NCBI GenBank assembly: GCA_964565435.1 | Contig: CAZMEY010000032.1 | Coordinates: 1 to 8,263, forward strand | Direction: 5' to 3' | DNA length: 8,263 bases | DNA from: JAQTTT01 sp964565435 | GTDB lineage: Archaea > Nanobdellota > Nanobdellia > Tiddalikarchaeales > Tiddalikarchaeaceae | Shown here: positions 5,713 through 8,263 of the stretch, piece after piece | Position numbering within the stretch: the first letter of the stretch is position 1 | Layout: every line of letters begins with the position of its first letter | Notes under the pieces: model-generated | The model's database searches: none | The model's input: the letters and a program-made list of their open reading frames with translations, nothing else | What the model was told of the DNA's origin: nothing | Position numbers and translations under genes: made by a program

Positions 5713-6503
5713 GCCCCAACACCTTCAAAAACCCTTATGGCTATTTTGAATAAAAAATTGAATAATATGAATAATCCTATAATCCATAAAATTTGAATTC
5801 CCAAAATTTGAGCAATTTGAGGATAATCATATATTCCAAGATAAATCTTTGAAGCCTCAAAAGACATATAATTGAATGGCAAAAATTTTAATATATTTTG
5901 AAGAGTAAGTGGCATGAAATTTATAGGAATCATAACCCCCATAAAAAAATTGGTTATAAATCCTTTAATTCTTTCAAATGGCCAGAAATTAATCATTTTG
6001 AAATATGCAAGGCTCCATATAATCGAAAAAAAATAGTTAATAAAATATCCTAAAAAAAGACTGATTATTGAGATTAAAAACATTGGGAGAGAGTATATTT
6101 TGAAGCCGAAAAAAATCATTGCAAAAGCAATCGAAGGTATTGATTCATAAAAAAGAGCAAAGAATCTTCCGCCAAGCCCCCTAAATGCCCATGCAATACT
6201 AAGATTCATTGGTTTTAATAAATGAACAGATAATAATCCATCTTCTATTCTATCACCCATTGCTCTGCTTATTCCGCTGTAAATAATTCCTGAAAGTGCA
6301 TTTTGAAATATGAAATAATTTATTGCCTGCTCCATGTTAAATCCTCCGATTGTTTCCTGCCCAGAGTTTGAAAAAATTGAAGTCCAAATTAAGATATTTA
6401 TAAGCATAAGCAATGGCTTTGAAATAGTCCAAACAAGAAATCTTGCTCTTTCAGAAATACTATCTTTTACTTCCATATTAAAAAATTCAAGATATTTATT
6501 CAT
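5709..6503 (-). CDS. ABC-2 type transporter permease (COG4587-like)
   Basis: Counted from the ATG at 6503 the protein is 264 residues, the same length as its partner, and both begin MNKY. A GTG three codons upstream (6512) is in frame but less likely. About six hydrophobic segments are visible (roughly 22-45, 58-78, 114-135, 138-168, 180-202, 232-256). The motif IEDGLLSVHLLKPMN (86-100) matches the coupling region of the partner, and LPFNYMSFEASKIYLG (208-223) is typical near the last loop of this family. It pairs with the downstream permease and the upstream ATPase, and its start overlaps the ATPase stop by 8 nt. GC is low, 13 of 60 in 6001-6060. Substrate unknown. Confidence 0.87.
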   Translation of the reverse strand: MNKYLEFFNMEVKDSISERARFLVWTISKPLLMLINILIWTSIFSNSGQETIGGFNMEQAINYFIFQNALSGIIYSGISRAMGDRIEDGLLSVHLLKPMNLSIAWAFRGLGGRFFALFYESIPSIAFAMIFFGFKIYSLPMFLISIISLFLGYFINYFFSIIWSLAYFKMINFWPFERIKGFITNFFMGVMIPINFMPLTLQNILKFLPFNYMSFEASKIYLGIYDYPQIAQILGIQILWIIGLFILFNFLFKIAIRVFEGVGA

Positions 6504-7482
6504 TTTTTTCACTTAAATAAATCTTTTTAATTATACTTTCAACACTTTCATCATCAATGTTTATATCAATCAAGGGATATTTTTCTAATAATATTTTTAT
6601 AACTGCTGAGGGGTTTGTTTCTTTTGTATCAATTCTTAATTTTGCTCTGAAACCATCATGCTCAATTATATCACATCCATTAATTTTTATTTCACCCACT
6701 TTTCTTTCAAACTCTACAGTCAAGTCTTTGTATGTGACAAAGTTTTTTTTAAGTGTTTCAATAGAGCCTTCATAAGCATGGATTCCTTTGTCAATTATGA
6801 TTATCCTATTGCACAATGCCTCAACATCATCAATGTCATGGGTTGTCAAAATTATTGTTGTGCCAAATTCTTTGCTTGTTTTTTTTATAATACTTCTAAT
6901 TTTTTCTTTAGCGACTATATCAAGCCCTATTGTTGGTTCATCTAAAAAAAGTATCTTTGGATTGTGAAGCATGGCATTAATGAATTCGCATTTCATCCTC
7001 TCACCTAGCGACATGTTTCTTACAAGAGTCTTGCTTATTTTTTCAACATCAAGTTCTTCTGAAAGCTCTTTTAATTTTTTGTCAAAATTTTTTTTTGGAA
7101 TTTGATATATTGCCCTACTTAAATTAAAACTATCTACTGCAGGAAGATTCCAATCAAGCGTGCTTTTTTGTCCAAACACAACCCCTATGTTTTGCACATA
7201 TTTTTCCCTGTCTTTGAAGGGCTCAAATCCCATAACCTCTATTTTGCCACTATCAGGGTAAAGTATTCCGGTTAATAATTTAATCATTGTTGATTTGCCT
7301 GCGCCATTTGGCCCCAAATACCCCAAAATCTCCCCTTTTTTTACTGAAAAGCTTGCATTCCTAATTGCATTAATGATTTCATATTCCCTGTGGAAAAAAC
7401 TTTTCACAGCATTTAATAATCCGCTCTCCCTGGAATATTTTTTGAAATCTTTTTTGACATCTTTTGCAGAGATTATATCCAT
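6496..7482 (-). CDS. ABC transporter ATP-binding protein (COG4586-like)
   Basis: The nucleotide-binding subunit of the ABC-2 exporter, on the cytoplasmic face. The 328 residues contain Walker A GPNGAGKS (57-64), Q-loop Q105 (VVFGQKSTLDWNLP) and the signature MSLGER (157-162, a variant of LSGGQ). Walker B is ILFLDE (177-182), followed by D-loop GLD (186-188) and the switch histidine H215 (TTHD). The extended N-terminus before the core, the GQKSxLxWxLPxxDSF segment and the DEPTIGLDIVAKEKIR stretch are characteristic of the COG4586 group, which travels with COG4587 and COG3694 permeases. A C-terminal domain of about 95 residues follows the core. The ATG at 7482 has no Shine-Dalgarno but a TATA-like box about 28 nt upstream, so it probably heads the operon as a leaderless mRNA. 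Confidence 0.95.
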   Translation of the reverse strand: MDIISAKDVKKDFKKYSRESGLLNAVKSFFHREYEIINAIRNASFSVKKGEILGYLGPNGAGKSTMIKLLTGILYPDSGKIEVMGFEPFKDREKYVQNIGVVFGQKSTLDWNLPAVDSFNLSRAIYQIPKKNFDKKLKELSEELDVEKISKTLVRNMSLGERMKCEFINAMLHNPKILFLDEPTIGLDIVAKEKIRSIIKKTSKEFGTTIILTTHDIDDVEALCNRIIIIDKGIHAYEGSIETLKKNFVTYKDLTVEFERKVGEIKINGCDIIEHDGFRAKLRIDTKETNPSAVIKILLEKYPLIDINIDDESVESIIKKIYLSEKNE

Positions 7483-7505
7483 AATAATAAAATATGCCGA
7501 GCATT

Positions 7506-7514
7506 TATTTATAT
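7506..7514 (-). promoter_or_regulatory. TATA-like box of the ABC operon
   Basis: The minus-strand sequence ATATAAATA overlaps the DRG stop codon (TAA, 7511-7509). Its centre is about 28 nt upstream of the ATPase ATG, the same spacing as the other promoters, but the word differs from CTTTAAAA. This suggests that the cassette is transcribed separately from DRG. Evidence is positional only. Confidence 0.45.
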
Positions 7515-8263
7515 TGCGATGGTGATAATGTCATTGTCTTTTAATTCATGCTTTAGCCCCAGTTTTTGGCCTGGAAATTTCGCGCTTTTGCCCCAAACTT
7601 GGGCGTATTTGAAATATTGCACAAAATCCTTGTGGAGCTTTAAAGCCAAATCATAAATAGTGTCCCCTTTGTGCATGATAAGGGCATTCTTCAAATCGGC
7701 TTCTTTGCCTTTGGGTTTCAAAAACACACGAATGATTCTTGTTTTTTCAAAAATCTCTTCCCTTAATTTGTCAAGCCCCAAATCTTTCTCTGCGCTGATA
7801 AATACTCCTTGAGGGAATTTTTTTTTCAATGATTCAAATTCTTGCTTGCTTAATTCATCGCATTTGTTGATAACTATTAAAGAGGGGCAGTAATGCCTAT
7901 TTTCAAGCAATGCATCAATGAAATCATTTGCTGACACATCTTCCCTTATTATTACTTCGCAATTCACTATTCCGTATTGCCTCATTATTTCCTTAATCAT
8001 CTCCTCGCTTAATTTATTCAATTCATATGTTGAATGAATGAGTATTCCCCCTTTTGGCATTTTTTTGAAAATAACCCTTGGCGGCTTTGAATCAAGCCTT
8101 ATGCCTGCATTGTATAACTCCTGCTTTATTGTTTCAAGCCTTTCAACTTTTTTGGCATCCAATATTATGACTATTAAGTCGGCGTTTCTTGCAGCGCCCA
8201 AAACCTCTGTGCCTTTTCCTTTGCCCTTGCTTGCATCCCCTATTATTCCCGGCAAATCAATTA
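7509..8263 (-). CDS. DRG/Rbg-type GTPase with TGS domain (N-terminus beyond window)
   Basis: A 5'-truncated gene; the frame is open to the window edge, where the residues IDLPGII give the G3 motif (DLPG). GDASKGKGKGTEVLGAARNADLI follows, the typical switch II region of Obg-related DRG proteins. G4 is NKCD, near residue 130 counted from the first TTG in frame (8255), and G5 is ISAEKD, near 153. A C-terminal TGS domain (about the last 75 residues) holds HKDFVQYFKYAQVWGKSAKFPGQ. The P-loop and switch I lie outside the window; family members are about 365 residues. DRG GTPases associate with ribosomes or RNA. The TTG at 8255 is an internal leucine codon, not a start. Confidence 0.93.
   Translation of the reverse strand, partial: IDLPGIIGDASKGKGKGTEVLGAARNADLIVIILDAKKVERLETIKQELYNAGIRLDSKPPRVIFKKMPKGGILIHSTYELNKLSEEMIKEIMRQYGIVNCEVIIREDVSANDFIDALLENRHYCPSLIVINKCDELSKQEFESLKKKFPQGVFISAEKDLGLDKLREEIFEKTRIIRVFLKPKGKEADLKNALIMHKGDTIYDLALKLHKDFVQYFKYAQVWGKSAKFPGQKLGLKHELKDNDIITIAI

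Noticed and set aside
8253..8255. TTG as start codon of the DRG GTPase
   Set aside because: It encodes the leucine of the DLPG G3 motif, and the frame stays open with I-D before it to the window edge. The gene is truncated by the window.
1..8263. Defence system, CRISPR array, transposon, integrase or toxin-antitoxin pair
   Set aside because: No regularly spaced repeats, terminal inverted repeats, transposase motifs or recognisable defence domains were seen on either strand. The tRNA at the left edge shows no adjacent integrase within the window.

Overview
This window looks archaeal. It carries both subunits of DNA topoisomerase VI, an archaeal-type RIO1 kinase, a twin-KH Dim2/Pno1-like protein, a fragment that matches the C-terminus of initiation factor aIF-1A, and a DRG/Rbg-type GTPase with a TGS domain. 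TATA-like boxes lie about 28 nt upstream of several start codons, which suggests leaderless or nearly leaderless mRNAs. The sequence is AT-rich, very compact and contains a 100-N scaffold gap, so it probably comes from a draft or metagenome-assembled genome. A small-genome (DPANN-like) archaeon is my best guess, but the window does not fix the lineage.

All supported genes lie on the minus strand, so transcription runs from high to low coordinates. At the right edge is the C-terminal two-thirds of a DRG GTPase (7509-8263). Next comes a three-gene ABC-2 exporter cassette: ATPase (6496-7482) and two 264-residue permeases (5709-6503 and 4918-5712). The genes overlap by 8 and 4 nt. The permease part is markedly poorer in GC than the flanks. 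A new start codon with a good Shine-Dalgarno lies 2 nt after the last permease and runs into the gap (4799-4898). The C-terminus of aIF-1A (4682-4798) emerges on the other side.

A cluster for translation, ribosome maturation and DNA topology follows: an unrecognised 134-residue protein (4235-4639), RIO1 kinase (3520-4200), the KH protein (2949-3482), Top6B (1268-2944) and Top6A (147-1271). The last three are packed with a 4-nt gap and a 4-nt overlap and probably share one transcript. That transcript ends at a 9-bp hairpin with a U-tract which straddles the Top6A stop codon. A tRNA-Asn(GTT) gene with its own TATA-like box closes the window at 1-73.

Functionally, aIF-1A, RIO1 and the KH protein belong to initiation and late small-subunit maturation, while Top6A and Top6B form the A2B2 type IIB topoisomerase. 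The ABC cassette is unrelated in function and looks like an insertion between DRG and aIF-1A. I found no CRISPR array, transposase, recombinase, toxin-antitoxin pair or defence cassette. The less ordinary items are the 134-residue protein, the promoter pattern (near-identical boxes abutting upstream stop codons), the stop-codon terminator, the AT-rich ABC cassette and a gap whose stated length is too short for the missing gene.
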